From assembly GCA_003222555.1 (NCBI GenBank), contig QHWL01000222.1:1-5178 (forward strand): a stretch of DNA of 5,178 nucleotides, given 5' to 3'. This document shows, piece after piece, positions 5,075 to 5,178 of this stretch. The stretch's first letter is position 1; the number at the start of each line of letters is the position of its first letter. Source of the stretch: Acidobacteriota bacterium (GTDB taxonomy: Bacteria; Acidobacteriota; Vicinamibacteria; Vicinamibacterales; CAVVIG01). The position numbers and the translations under genes are program-made. The notes beneath the pieces are model-generated. The model did not search any database, was not told where the DNA came from, and saw only the letters and a program-made list of their open reading frames with translations.

Positions 5075-5178
5075 TCAACGGCGGCGGGCGTAGGCACGAA
5101 GCACGACCATCACGAGGGCGATTCCTGCGGCCGTCCAAGCGAGAAGCGGCGGCGTACCGCCCGTTGCGACACGTCCCA
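5075..5178 (-). CDS. C-terminal end of a membrane-anchored protein (partial)
   Basis: Only the last 33 codons before a TGA at 5077-5075 are in the window. They read a Gly/Thr/Pro stretch (TGGTPP), a single hydrophobic helix (LLAWTAAGIALVMVVL), then RAYARRR and stop. The pattern of small residues, helix and basic tail is that of a C-terminal membrane anchor, or of a tripartite C-terminal sorting signal. The other two frames of this strand give proline- and arginine-rich nonsense, so this frame is the most credible. It points the same way as the next gene and is separated from it by the palindromic repeat. The protein cannot be identified from this fragment. Confidence 0.5.
   Translation of the reverse strand, partial: GRVATGGTPPLLAWTAAGIALVMVVLRAYARRR

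Noticed and set aside
4615..5097. 161-codon N-terminal extension of the LeuA-like gene
   Set aside because: It is arginine-rich shadow sequence that overlaps the membrane-protein gene and the palindromic repeat; GTG 4614 has a ribosome binding site and suits the family.
4953..5138. 61-codon - strand frame across the palindrome
   Set aside because: Its sequence is a translation of the CACGAA repeat, a known source of false proteins.

Overview
The window is about 5.2 kb of GC-rich bacterial chromosome. The best guess for the source is Acidobacteriota, perhaps the Vicinamibacteria side. This is an inference from three things: the style of the proteins, the pyrimidine-rich 7-bp tandem arrays, and the CACGAA-type palindromic repeat, all common between genes in such genomes. 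No rRNA or tRNA marker is present to confirm it.

Layout. Positions 1-152 are non-coding; their last 84 bases are a 12-unit heptamer array that ends exactly at the gltA start codon. A two-gene + strand operon follows: a type II citrate synthase (153-1448) and, overlapping it by ATGA, an exported M28-family protein that looks like a glutaminyl cyclase (1445-2320). Positions 2321-2762 hold no intact gene. They contain a small basic-protein gene broken by two compensating frameshifts (2360-2554) and a pair of adjacent hairpins (2571-2623) that look like a dispersed repeat. A Uma2/DUF820 nuclease-fold gene follows (2763-3326). It converges on a - strand operon; a second heptamer array (3342-3390) lies in the gap and runs into the end of the opposing gene.

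The - strand operon reads from right to left. It starts with the C-terminal end of an unidentified membrane-anchored protein (5075 to the window edge), then an intergenic palindromic repeat (4979-5052), a small two-helix membrane protein (4623-4943), and 8 nt later a DRE-TIM condensing enzyme related to 2-isopropylmalate synthase but without the C-terminal regulatory domain (3373-4614).

How the parts relate. Two acyl-CoA/2-oxoacid condensing-enzyme types lie here: citrate synthase feeding the TCA cycle, and a LeuA-like enzyme of unknown substrate. They are in separate, opposing operons, so a shared pathway cannot be claimed. The most unusual signals are the repeat arrays that touch coding sequence. 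One forms the whole immediate leader of gltA and leaves no Shine-Dalgarno sequence; the other supplies the last sense codons and the stop codon of the LeuA-like gene. I see no defence system, CRISPR array, insertion sequence or phage gene.
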